Assembly (NCBI GenBank): GCA_026936335.1 | Contig: JAPMXV010000021.1 | Coordinates: 62,001 to 126,000 of the forward strand | Direction of reading: 5' to 3' | DNA: 64,000 nt | Source: Mantamonas sphyraenae | Lineage: Eukaryota; CRuMs; Mantamonadidae | Shown here: piece after piece, positions 1 to 9,754 of the stretch | Numbering within the stretch: the stretch's first letter is position 1 | Layout of the letters: each line of letters begins with the position of its first letter | Made by a program: the position numbers and the translations under genes | The notes under the pieces: generated by a model | Database searches by the model: none | Told to the model about the DNA's origin: nothing | What the model saw: the letters and a program-made list of their open reading frames with translations, nothing else

Positions 1-32
1 TCATTCCCTCTTGCTGACACTGAACGGAACGG

Positions 33-704
33 ATGCGCGTAGTGGGCGAAAAGAGCACGACGACAACAAGCACGGGCTTCAGCACGGCTGACGAACTGCT
101 GGCCAAGCTGCTGGCCGAGGAGCAGCAGATGTTGGAACGCAATGAGCAAATGGACGAGGCCATTGCTCGCAAGCTGGCTGCCGAGGCCGAGGCCGAGCGC
201 GCCATTGCTCAGCGCAAGGAAGCACAGGCGCGCCTGCAGAAGCTGCGCGCCCAGGCGGACGAAGCACTGGCCCAGTCTCTTTACCAGCAGGAGAAGGAGG
301 CTGTGGAGCAGCACGAGGCTGCAGGACTCAAGTACGTGGCGTGTGTGCATGTGTGAATGGCGAGAACAGAAGGGCAAACGGGTAGGGTGCGCGCCAAAAT
401 CGGATCAACGGTCACTGACACGCTCCTTGTTTGAATTCGTGTCCATCTCACCGCGTGCGTACGCATGCTGTGTGTGCACAGGCATGCCCAGCAGCTGGAG
501 GAGGCCATGCGCGAGTGGGAAGAGGTGGAGAAGAAGCAGATGGAGGAGGCTGACCTTGCCTTGGCGCGCAAGCTGGAGAAGGAATTGGGTTGCGAGGCCA
601 GTGTCGAGGACGAGGCCAACGACAAGGAAAACGGCTCCGGTTCCACCTCCAGCAAGACTGTGGGTCGCCTTAAGCGACTGTTCTCCCGTGGGAAGCTTGT
701 GTAA
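33..704 (+). CDS. UIM-like coiled-coil protein, 5' end uncertain
   Basis: Two exons, 33-331 and 482-704, join in frame to give at most 173 residues. The donor is GTACGT and the acceptor follows GTGCACAG. The protein is almost entirely charged helix, rich in Glu, Ala, Gln and Lys, and contains UIM-like phrases such as DEALAQSLYQQE and ADLALARKLEKEL, where the usual motif is acidic-x-Ala-x-x-x-Ser. It ends in a basic tail (GRLKRLFSRGK). The true start is unclear. The first 42 bases look like the end of an intron (CTGAC at 14-18, then AG at 41-42), so the gene probably begins outside the window and ATG 33 may not be used. I do not recognise the family. A ubiquitin-binding role is only an inference from the UIM-like pattern. 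Confidence 0.6.
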
Positions 705-833
705 GCACAGCACACCCGGAATCTGGCATCGTGTGGACGGACGAGGGGCTTGACGCCCAAATTTTGTTCGTTCAGCGCATCCCACCGCATTTGCAAATCA
801 ATGTACAATCGTCACCTGTCCTCCTTTTCATCC

Positions 834-1913
834 CTACTTACTCTCTTCATGTGTGTGTTCCTGTGTGGCCAGGGCGTCGTGCAGGGTCGCCAACTGTTCG
901 GCGAGTGCGTCGTTGTGTGGATCAAGTTCCAGTGCACGCGTCATGCGTTGCAAGGCTGCTTGTTCGCACGCCTGTGCATCCTGCTGGCCCACAAGTTCAT
1001 GCTGGCCGCGTGAACACAGGGCAAGCATGGCACGTGCACACACATACTCTGTCTCTGCGTCGTCCGAGTTCTGTGGCACACACGAGGCCCAGTGTGCGGC
1101 TGCAGAGGCCCATGACCCGTGCTTTGGTTCGCACTCATCATCAGCGGTGCGTTGAAGCATTTGCACACAGGCGTCCAATGCCTGCACAGCAAAGGCTGTG
1201 TGTGAACTGGCAACGTCGTCGTCGTCGGGTACGAGTTCCAACCACGCAGCCAGCGTGGTTGCATCCACCACGTCCTGTACACTGCACTGACGGGTGTTGT
1301 ACACACGCAGACACAGGGTGGCGTATTCTACAGCCACCTCGGCGTCGTTCTGAAGGTCGCCCACTTCTTCCCAGCTCGCCTGGGCGTCCTGAAGCAAGTC
1401 CACAAACTCGTCGTCATGGCCATGGTCTTGCACAACCCCGTCAAGGTGCAGGTGCAACGCCACAGCCTGTTCCAAGATGATACGAGTGGTGCAGCGAGCC
1501 AACAAGCACCCGAGCTCCTTGAGTTGCCTCGTGTGCTCCTCCGTGTCGGCCACAGCCAGCATGTCGTCACACACGTCCTGAGCACGCTGGTTCAAGCCAC
1601 GTGCCTGGTGGAACAATGCTGGTTCCTCCTCCTCCATCCGTGCCAGCAGTTCGTACACACACGCGTGCCTGTGCCACGCCAGTACGGTGTCCACATCCAC
1701 CTTGGTCACCTTGACCCCATCCACCTGCGACGCATGCGCCCTGTCAAACCCGTCCTTGGCCTCCAGCAACATCACCATGGCCTCCACACCCTCCTCTCGC
1801 TCCGGATGTGCGTCAAGATACGCCACTGCCTGCTCCAACAACACCTGTGCCTCCTCCACCGTCCGACATGATGTGTCACCATGGCCCTCTCCACCCTTCC
1901 CCTCCACACTCAT
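834..1913 (-). CDS. TPR-like helical protein, unrecognised
   Basis: A single open frame of 359 residues starting at ATG 1911-1913. Earlier in-frame codons lack conserved-looking sequence and would run into the divergent gene's start region. The sequence is all-helical and acidic, with TPR-like spacing: helices around LLEQAVAYLDAHP near the N terminus and a last repeat resembling a canonical TPR (ALQRMTRALELDPHNDALAEQL) near the C terminus. It sits head to head with GTP cyclohydrolase II, 75 bp apart, so the two probably share a promoter. The length and loose TPR pattern resemble translation-termination enhancer Ett1-type proteins, but I cannot support that assignment from sequence alone. Confidence 0.6.
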   Translation of the reverse strand: MSVEGKGGEGHGDTSCRTVEEAQVLLEQAVAYLDAHPEREEGVEAMVMLLEAKDGFDRAHASQVDGVKVTKVDVDTVLAWHRHACVYELLARMEEEEPALFHQARGLNQRAQDVCDDMLAVADTEEHTRQLKELGCLLARCTTRIILEQAVALHLHLDGVVQDHGHDDEFVDLLQDAQASWEEVGDLQNDAEVAVEYATLCLRVYNTRQCSVQDVVDATTLAAWLELVPDDDDVASSHTAFAVQALDACVQMLQRTADDECEPKHGSWASAAAHWASCVPQNSDDAETEYVCARAMLALCSRGQHELVGQQDAQACEQAALQRMTRALELDPHNDALAEQLATLHDALATQEHTHEESK

Positions 1914-1988
1914 GATCCTTGCGAAACCTTCTTGGGTGCCGACGCGCGGCCGGGCTCCGATGGGACCAAAGCAACACCTCCGTCTCAC

Positions 1989-3419
1989 ATGAGTGCCTCC
2001 AGCCTCATCTTTGACCAAGCAAGCGACATCCACACAGGGGACGACATGCAGAATCTGCACGAGGCCGATGCGTCCAAGGGCACCTCGCCCATGTCTGTGG
2101 CCTCGTCCTCATCCCACGACGAGACGGAAGCTTTCTCCGACGGTTCCATCGACACGGACGCCAAGGACTCGTTCGGTGTCGTCACCTTTGTGGCAGAAAC
2201 TCTACTGCCCACAGAAACAGGTGAGTTAATTGCGTCCCTTTCCCATCCCATCTCGGCCTGCACTGCGGCCGGAAAACTGCCAGCGGCGCCCTTGGGACGG
2301 AACATCTCTCCGCTTTTCAATTTCGGTTTCTCCTCCGAAACCGTCCGGCCTGCGCATGCGAACGGGCACATGTGCGGCCTGGTGCCCCTGCCCTTTGCAC
2401 ACTCCATCTCGAATTGTCCCGTATGCTGACTCGCGATCACTCGTCTGGCCCTCGTGTACAGGACATTACCGCGTGCGAGCGTACCGGAACCAACAGGACG
2501 GAACGGAACCTTTGGCCATTGTGTACGGTGCCGTGGAGGAACTCGAGGACGTGCCTGTCCGTGTCCACGACGCCTGCTTCACCAGCGAAACATTGGGTAA
2601 GTGAGCATCGGTGTGTGTGTCTGTGCCCTTCCCGGGAGACTGCCTGCGACATTCCGTATCCGTTCGCCTGCGCTGGGCACTCGAAACCTGCCGCGGCACT
2701 TTTCTGCTCCACGTGGGCTCCTTGGTGCCAAGTTAACGCACCGACGTTGTGTAACTTGAAGTTTCGACGGCCGTCGCACACTTTGTTGAGGGTGCGCGTG
2801 TGTGTGTGTGGCGTACCTGGGGCCGCAGCCACGTGCACGCGGGAGAGAAAAACACTGTGCTGACACGTACAGCCCTGCATACCGCCTGCCACCTGCCACA
2901 CACATCACAGGCTCGCTCAAGTGTGACTGCAAGTTGCAACTGGAGTATGCCATGCGGTATATCAGAGAGCATGGGCCGGGAGTAGTAATCTATTTGCAGC
3001 AGGAGGGCCGAGGCATCGGCCTGGCGAACAAAATCGCGGCGTATCGTCTGCAGGAGGATGGCGTGGACACTGTCGATGCCAACCGCATGCTGGGTCTGCC
3101 CGACGACTCACGGGAGTACCTCGTGGCCAAGGAGATACTTGACGACTTGGACATCCGCAGTGTGGCGCTGCTGACGAACAACCCACGCAAAATCGACAAA
3201 CTCACGGGCCTGGGCATCAAAATCACCAAACGACTGCCGGTGGTGGTGCAGACAAACGTACACAGCCACGGCTATCTGCAGGCCAAGGCACGTCGCATGA
3301 AACACATGCTCAATGGCTACGACGACAGCGACTCCACGGGCGACGACGACGACGACGACACCGAGGACGACACCGAGGACGAGGATAACGCCAGCGAGGC
3401 GACACAAGAGAGCATGTGA
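1989..3419 (+). CDS. RIB1: GTP cyclohydrolase II (riboflavin biosynthesis)
   Basis: Three exons, 1989-2220, 2462-2596 and 2911-3419, encode 291 residues. The enzyme opens GTP to the diaminopyrimidine that starts riboflavin synthesis. The zinc ligands are visible across the second intron: a Cys in HDACFTSETLG, then SLKCDC. The catalytic and GTP-binding phrases YLQQEGRGIGL and LLTNNPRK are intact, as is the DTVDAN motif. The first ~75 residues are a Ser/Asp-rich extension not found in bacterial RibA. The C terminus is an acidic Asp/Glu tail. Both introns have CTGAC upstream of the acceptor (2426-2430, 2860-2864). The introns rule out bacterial contamination. There is no fused dihydroxybutanone-phosphate synthase (RibB) domain. 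Confidence 0.93.
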
Positions 3420-3673
3420 GGGCACTTGTGTGGGGAATGGGGCAATGAAAATTGGGGATCAACAAGACAAGAAACTGCGCCTCAACCCAACACGCACTTC
3501 TTGCACACTCTCGTGCAACAGTACACATAGTATGTGTTGCAGAGCATTGGTACAGCCGTTTCAGGATGGCCTTCCTCGGTGGACATTTTCAAGTCACATT
3601 GCTGCAGCCACCGACCAACCCAACCAATCCACCTCACCTCCCGTCAGGGTTCCACGCGCGTACTAACTGCACC

Positions 3674-5200
3674 ATGGTCTTCCAATGGGGCAACCGTGTG
3701 GTGTCCTGGAGGTCATTGGTCCATGCCGGCACCTTTGTGCTTTGGCATGGTTTGCTGGTTGTGGGCATGGTGGACATGGCGGACTCGCCAGGCACTCTGG
3801 CTGCAGGCTTTGTTCTCCTCTTGCTTTCACCTCTGTTCTACTTCCTCCTCTTCCTGCCTCGTACCAAGTGGCGCAAGGACATCCTGGTCGCGTTTGAGTT
3901 TCACGGCGTGGACGAGCGTGGCAGTTTCCTGGATTTCACCCCGTTTGTACAGCCCCTGCGCGTGTGGTGGGACTCGTTGCAAGAGGTGGATGCCAGCGAA
4001 CGTCAGGGTTGGTCCATGATGCCCAGCAGCCACCGACACAACATCCCTTCACTGGAGTTCGTCGACGCCAAACACCTTCAACTCGTCACAGGCTCCCGCA
4101 CCCTTCTGCAAGACACTGTGCGACGTGCAAACCAACGTCTGCGTGAAGTGCGTGCCGCTTCCCTCATTGCCATCTTTCTCTTTCTCATGGCCCTCATCTC
4201 TCTGGTGTGGCGCTCCCAGTACGTGGACACCGTGCGCGTGCTCACCACCCTCAACGTGTGCGGCATGTTCCTGGACGTTGTCATCAGCGCCTATGCCGTC
4301 TATATGCTGGTGCCACTGATCCACATCACCCACGAGTCCCTGGTGGATGGCGCAGGGCTACTCGGCATGGTCACCATGGGCGGTGAATTCGCACGCGCCA
4401 GCCTCAACCAAATTGAGGTCTGGTCAAGGCCCTACACGGGCGACACGTACCAAACCGAGTGTGCGGACCAGCCCGTGTACTGTTACATCACGTTTGCCTT
4501 TAGTGGCGCCTACTTGCTCATTGCCTGCGTCTGGCTTGTGCTCATCTGGCGTGCTGTCAACACCCGACGTTGGATGCGCATTGGTGCCTCTGTCATTGTT
4601 CTCTTCTACACCTTTCTCGGATCCGTGTTTCCCCTCTTCATTGCCGTCAGCCTGTCGTGCTTGGACCTGGGCACTTTCCGCTTTGCCACCTACAACTTCC
4701 TGCTTGCCAAGCAGTTTCACAACGGCCGCATGGCCACTGGCCACTCGCACCTGGGCAAAGCGTACACAGCTGCCCACGACGCCACTTCCCGCGAGTATTG
4801 CGCCCAGGGCGTCGACACCATGCCCTTTCTCATCCGCTTTTTCGAGATTCCCATCATCAACCAGGACTGGGTCATCCATGTGTGGTACCCTTTCTACCAA
4901 ACCTGTCTGCGCATCTATGTCCTGGTTGTCTTGCTACTCGAAACGGCGTCCACCACCGTTACATTGATCGGCTACACCCAAAATTTCTCCCTCCCCGCCA
5001 ACGAGATCACCTCCACCGCACCCTTCGCCCTGTACACATACATCATGGCCGGTTTCCACTACCTGTGCCTCGTCATCTTTTCCGTCCTCATCCTGCGTCT
5101 CATGTACCTTGTGCCCATCGAACGCCGAAATCGTCGCACAAACGCACGCCACCTACGCTACCAACGTCGCAGGACACACCATGGGCGCCGTCGCCAATGA
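3674..5200 (+). CDS. Multi-pass membrane protein, family member A
   Basis: 508 residues from ATG 3674. I count about eight hydrophobic segments, e.g. near residues 15-35, 43-63, 160-180, 195-225, 275-298, 305-330, 415-435 and 455-480. A short RTKWRKD basic loop follows TM2, and the C terminus is strongly basic (RRNRRTNARH and beyond). I do not recognise the family. It shares scattered but collinear features with the gene at 11612-13294: FVLWH in TM1, a WWDS tetrad after TM2, an HLG..Y motif, and an aromatic W.P(F/Y) start to the late TM pair. The two look like diverged paralogues of an undescribed family. It converges on the gene ending at 5275 with a C-rich 74-bp gap. Confidence 0.75.
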   Translation: MVFQWGNRVVSWRSLVHAGTFVLWHGLLVVGMVDMADSPGTLAAGFVLLLLSPLFYFLLFLPRTKWRKDILVAFEFHGVDERGSFLDFTPFVQPLRVWWDSLQEVDASERQGWSMMPSSHRHNIPSLEFVDAKHLQLVTGSRTLLQDTVRRANQRLREVRAASLIAIFLFLMALISLVWRSQYVDTVRVLTTLNVCGMFLDVVISAYAVYMLVPLIHITHESLVDGAGLLGMVTMGGEFARASLNQIEVWSRPYTGDTYQTECADQPVYCYITFAFSGAYLLIACVWLVLIWRAVNTRRWMRIGASVIVLFYTFLGSVFPLFIAVSLSCLDLGTFRFATYNFLLAKQFHNGRMATGHSHLGKAYTAAHDATSREYCAQGVDTMPFLIRFFEIPIINQDWVIHVWYPFYQTCLRIYVLVVLLLETASTTVTLIGYTQNFSLPANEITSTAPFALYTYIMAGFHYLCLVIFSVLILRLMYLVPIERRNRRTNARHLRYQRRRTHHGRRRQ

Positions 5201-5274
5201 CTTCCTGGACGCATGACGCCCCCCTCCCCCCCCCCTTCCCCCCTTTGGCCACAATCCATCCATCCATCTCACGT

Positions 5275-6523
5275 TCACCTGGTGCGGAAGCTCGAGTTGC
5301 CTCTGCTTCGCTGGGTCATGGCCTCCAGCCGCTTCCGCACCTGCTGCTGTGTGGCAATGCGCACCTGTGTGGCACTCAGTTGCTGCAGTTCTCCCTTGCG
5401 TGGGCTGTGTGCCAGCGTCTGCACGTACTTGGTGTACGTTCGTCCCTGCTCTCGTCCGTGATCCACACTAATGAACTCGTGGCTGGTGTCCACATACTCG
5501 TCCTCATTGCCCTTCTTGCGCACAATGCGGTTGAGGGGCACGTGCGTGTGGAACTCCCCATGCAGCTCTCGTTCCGGTTTGCGCTCTCGGAACTGCAGTG
5601 TCCTGTCCGACGGTGGCACATACGCCTCCTGCATGCGCAGGCTCTGTCCCGTGCGTTGGATGCTCACCCGCTGATTGGTGCGTCCCTCCTGCGCACGCAG
5701 CACTGCTTTGAGGTACGCCTCATCCCTCCGTCGCCTCACCTGCGGCAACTTGGTGCTGCGTGTCGTTGTCGTCATCCCTGTCATGGCCGACTGACCCGTG
5801 CGTGGCCGCTTGTCAAGCACCAACACCTCGCTCTTGCTTCCCTTGCCCCTGCCCTGCTGCGAACGGATGCTCTGCCGCTCCCGACGTCGCTGCGCTCGTT
5901 CGCGCCGCTTTGCCGTCCCTGTGCGTTGTTTGCCCTTGTCTGTGTCTTCCCCGTGGGCATTCAACAGTGTCGTGTCTTGGTAGCTGATCTTTTGCATCAC
6001 AAAGTCCCCTCCGAGCTCCCGTTCCTTGCGTCGTGGTCGCATTTCAATCTTGTACGGGTCTCTGTACGGGCTGTCCTTCTTCAACGCATCCTCATGCTTG
6101 CTGTGCCACTCTTTCTTGCGTCCGTGTTGTCTGTGCCTGCGTGTCAGTGCCACTGTCTCCATGCCTGTGTCACTCCCGGCCACCCTTGATCCACCAACGG
6201 TCACTTGCTGGCTCCCTCTCCTCCCCTTTCCCTTCCCCCCGCGCTCCACACACAATGTCGTACCTGCCCCGTTTGCGATCCAATTCGGCCACGTCCTTGC
6301 TGCGACTATACGTGCGCATATCTTGCGTCTGTTCCAGCAACGCCACATAGGGGTCTGGCAAGCGCAGCTCGTTCTCCTGCAGCCAGCCCTTTACCCGCTC
6401 CTCGTACCGCCGTGCCAAACGAGCATTCCTCGCACGGTGCTTCTCTGCATCAAACGTCTCCACTCGCTTCACCTCCACCAGTGCCTCCTTCAATTGCTTC
6501 TCTGCAAGCGAGCGGTTAAACAT
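5275..6523 (-). CDS. Basic charged protein, unrecognised
   Basis: Two exons, 6264-6523 and 5275-6130, give 371 residues. The donor is GTACGA at 6263 and the acceptor follows CTGACACGCAGGCACAG. The join keeps frame (RKRGR then QHGRKKEW). The first ~85 residues are a helical, acidic/basic mixed segment with the phrase LPDPYVALLEQ. The rest is Lys/Arg-rich with phrases such as DPYKIEMRPRRKEREL and ERKPERELHGEFHTHVPLNR. There is no signal peptide or membrane segment, and no catalytic motif that I can see. Composition suggests a nuclear or cytoskeletal protein. It lies 43 bp downstream of PRP31 on the same strand. Confidence 0.65.
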
Positions 6524-6566
6524 TGTTTTTGTTGGTGCCGTGTGTCATCTTTCCCCCCGTCCCCCT

Positions 6567-8372
6567 TCACTTGCCACGTCCTGGCAAAGAGCTCTTGAAG
6601 CCCGCATTGTTGGAAAACAGGTCGTCCTTCATGGCCTTGTCCAGTTTGCGTTGCAACGGGTTCACCAACTCCATGCCCTGGGAGCTGGCAAAGGCAATCG
6701 ACGACGCCATGCCGCTGATGTTCGACTGACCCGCACTGACGCCCGCAAGCTTGCGCTTCTTGGCCTGTTTGTTCAATGCACTTCCTCCAAAGGCACCCGA
6801 GGAGGAGGAGGAGGAGCCATCACCGCCAGAGTGCAAGCGCAGGCTTCCTCCCTGGCCCAGCATGCCCAATCCCTCCTCTTCGTCCAGGTAACCATACGAC
6901 TGTTCCGCATCCACGCCAAACTTGACACGTCCACTCATCTTTTCCATCTCCGTCATGGCCATGCGCTCCTTGCGCTTGCGCACACGCTTGCCCGCACGCC
7001 TGGACTTGGGCTTCATGTCTGGCACAGGCAATGGCTTGGGCTTCTTTGCCGGCGGCGGTTCCTGCCACTTTTCGATTTTGCTTCGACACAGCTCGTGCAG
7101 TGCCCTGCCCGTTGAACCATCCCTGTGCTGGTGTGAGGCGTCGACACGTGCAGCCAGTGCCGCCTTGTTCGCCACCAGCTGGATGGCCTTCTTCTGCAAC
7201 CCCAACGGCGTCTCCTGCACCAATTGGCTCATGTACACAAACCCTGGCCGCACACGTGCGGTGATGGTGGACAGGCCACCGAGATTCAGTTTGCCCACGC
7301 CCAACGCCGTCAGGTTGCACGAGGGCATGTTGGCCAACGCCTTGAGACCACCTGCTGCGGCCATAAGACGTGCAGCAACCTCGGATCCCACCAGTTCCGA
7401 CATGTTGGGTGCAATGTACTGCATGCGCGACTCGACAAACGACACAATCGTGCTCTTGTCCTTCTCCAGCTGCAATGCCTCCTCTGCACCCTGCCTCACT
7501 CGCCCCAACTGCTCCTCACTCAACAAGTCTCCCTGTGTGGTGGAAATACTCAGTGCCACGTTCATCACCGCCGCCGACGGCAGCGTGTGGCTCAGGTCCA
7601 CATTGGTGATGTCTGTTTCGTTGCCCAGCACAAGCACCGTCCGGCAGTAGTCAAGCTGTGATGGTGAGACACGGTGGGATGAACCAAGAAAGGAGAGGGA
7701 TGGCGGCGTGCGTACGATGTGTCAGTCGACCTGGACAGCAGGGAGCCGGCGGCGGGTGGGGTGGTGGGTGGGGGGAACGCAACCTACCGGGTTTGGAACC
7801 AACGATGCAAGCTCGGGGAAGCGGGCATTGTAGGCGTCGCAGACAAATTTGTGTGCGGCCACGATTTCATCGTCGATGCGCACCGTCAGTTCGTTGGCTC
7901 GCACAACCAGTCGGTACTCCGGGTGGTCCTCGACAACGCCGCTCATCTCAAGCGTCGTCTTCTTCAGGCCCTTCTGCACAAGGTCCAGCATCTCGTCCAG
8001 TTCGCCACTCGTGCGCAAGTGCACCGTCTCGTATACAGTGCCCTCCACATCGTCTGAACCCGTGTGTGATGATGAGGACGACGACGACGACGTTGTTCCC
8101 TGTGTCGCAGCGCGCTTTCCGGCCGCCTTTGCATCTGCGCCCCCCTCGTCCTCAATGTCCAGCGGATCGTCGTCCAGTGCATCGAGTTCACTCAGCAGTG
8201 CTGCCGTGCCTCCCGTCGGCGCCCCATCTTCGTCATTGTCATCCCCATTGTCGATAAACTCTTCGTCGTCGTCGTCCTCGCCTTCCTGGCCCATCCCCAG
8301 CCCAGACCCATCCTCCTGCGCCTGTTTGCTCCCTTCAATCTCTGCCAGAAATGCGTCGGCCAACGTGGACAT
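6567..8372 (-). CDS. PRP31: U4/U6 snRNP splicing factor PRP31
   Basis: Two exons, 7788-8372 and 6567-7655, encode 557 residues (human PRPF31 is 499). It bridges U4 and U6 snRNPs in the tri-snRNP. The N terminus MSTLADAFLAEIEG matches the family, followed by an acidic insert. The NOSIC helices include EYRLVVRANELTVRIDDEI and FPELASLVPN, and the join restores LDYCRTV. The Nop domain has APNMSELVGSEVAARLM and AGGLKALANMPSCN. The linker KWQEPPPAKKPKPLP and the C-terminal GMASSIAFASSQGMELVNP are diagnostic. A CTGAC precedes the acceptor. Its start lies 55 bp from that of CENP-T copy 1 on the other strand, so the two share a promoter region. Confidence 0.95.
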
Positions 8373-8399
8373 GGTCGACAGCCGATGGGAATGGATGTG

Positions 8400-8417
8400 T
8401 TGCGCGGGGTGGCGCAA
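8400..8417. promoter_or_regulatory. Promoter palindrome TTGCGC-N6-GCGCAA, left copy
   Basis: A perfect 6-bp inverted repeat, TTGCGC GGGGTG GCGCAA, in the 55 bp between the divergent starts of PRP31 and CENP-T copy 1. The same palindrome, with one spacer change, is kept at 18781-18798 in the other arm. The GC core resembles half-sites of E2F-type elements. A regulatory role is inferred from position and symmetry only. Confidence 0.4.
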
Positions 8418-8427
8418 GACGACGACC

Positions 8428-9580
8428 ATGGAGGAGAACACACCGCGTGGGTTGATCCGTGCGGCGACGGCAAGAGAGCGCCAGAGTGCGGAACAACGAC
8501 GGCAGGTGGCACGGGAGGAGTATCTGCGTCGGGTGGCAGAGGCAGCAGAGAGGGAAGCAGGAGGAGGAGGAGGAGGAGGAGAAGTGGAAGAGTCGACACC
8601 CACACAGAGACAGAGAAGGGCACAGGGAGGCACACCGGGAAGCAGCACACGCACGCGGGGACAGAGCAGACGTGGGATCACTCTGGCGGCGTTGCAGCAG
8701 TTGGACAAAGCAACGCCGCGCGGGTTGATCCGCTCGCTGACAACACAACCGCCTGGGTCGAGCGGGAAGCGAGGAAGGGGAACGAAACGCACACGGGAAG
8801 AAGTGACACCAAGGACAATGTTGCGGAACGTGATTGCACAGGGTAGGTGTGGGGTGTGGGGGTGTGAGGGTGGGAAAATGGTCGGGCGGGGTGGGCTGAC
8901 ACTTTTGGCGGGAAATCCGTGCAGCGCGGGAAGAGGAAAAGGGCAGGCTGTTGGACACGGAGACATACACAGCAGCACAGGGGACAGGAAGGGCAGGAGA
9001 CGGGAGTGCACAGAAGCGACAGCGTGTGGGAGGGACATTTGCAGGAGGGACACCAGGAAGTGTGGTGTCGTTGGGAGGGGTCAGTGTGCGCAGCACGCCT
9101 GTGCATGCACTGAGTGGATTGGGAGCGACACTGGGCAACAGTGTGGCAGCAGCATCGTCGATGCTGGCAAAGCGGGGGCCGTATCAGAAGCGGCAGACTG
9201 TACGAGTGGCAAGCGACGGGACAGAGCTGCCGAACCTGAGTGAGCTGCACTTTGGCAAGCTGTTGCAGAATGCATCACACCTGCAGGTGGCAGGCAGTGC
9301 GGTGGACGCGATGATGGAAGCGGTGTATGAGCTGTGTGAACAGGTGGCAGGGGATCTGCAGGCGTTGGCGGAGCATCGGGGCAAGAAGATAGTGACACGG
9401 AAGGATGCAGGGTTGCTGATGGTGAGACAGCAGAACAGGGCAACAGCATCAGGGGCGTCGTTGCAGGAGCTGGCTCACATGCACTTGCCCGCAGAAGTGG
9501 TGGACGTGCTGTTGCCGCAGGCGTTTGCAGGGAACAAGGTGCGGATGCGAGGGGCAGAGCAGGGGGAGGAGGAGAGGTGA
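8428..9580 (+). CDS. CENPT: Kinetochore protein CENP-T, copy 1
   Basis: Exons 8428-8842 and 8925-9580 encode 356 residues. CENP-T anchors the outer kinetochore to centromeric chromatin. Three copies of the family's N-terminal TPRxLxR signature are present: TPRGLIR at residues 5-11 and 96-102, and TPRTMLR at 127-133. The C terminus is the histone-fold domain: CEQVAGDLQALAEHRGKKIV followed by TRKDAGLLMVRQ, then the CENP-T-specific extension LPAEVVDVLLPQAFAGNKV. The middle is short and Gly/Thr/Ser-rich, making the protein shorter than human CENP-T (561). The intron (82 nt) has CTGAC at 8896-8900 and an E2F-like site. The protein is identical to copy 2 except for four extra Gly near residue 48. 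Confidence 0.88.
8903..8915 (+). promoter_or_regulatory. E2F-like motif in CENP-T copy 1 intron
   Basis: TTTTGGCGGGAAA, a full match to the E2F/DP consensus, lies in the single intron between the CTGAC (8896-8900) and the acceptor at 8924. The same motif is kept in copy 2, and similar motifs occur in the first introns of MSH2 and CAP-D3. No binding data; function is inferred. Confidence 0.45.
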
Positions 9581-9754
9581 GAGAGGAGGTGAGGAGATGG
9601 GGATGGAAGCTGGAATGAATTGACGATGTCCGTGGGCAGTTGAACGCGACCTTCAGTGAGGCTCTCGTTCCACAGCTTCGGGACTCTTGCAAGACATGGA
9701 ACACGTGCCATCGCGCATTACCCCAAGGGAACACTGAAGGGACACTGGCACGCG

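Noticed and set aside
3661-3667. TACTAAC as a yeast-type branch point upstream of 3674
   Set aside because: No acceptor follows before the start codon, and every other intron in the window uses CTGAC. It is probably chance.
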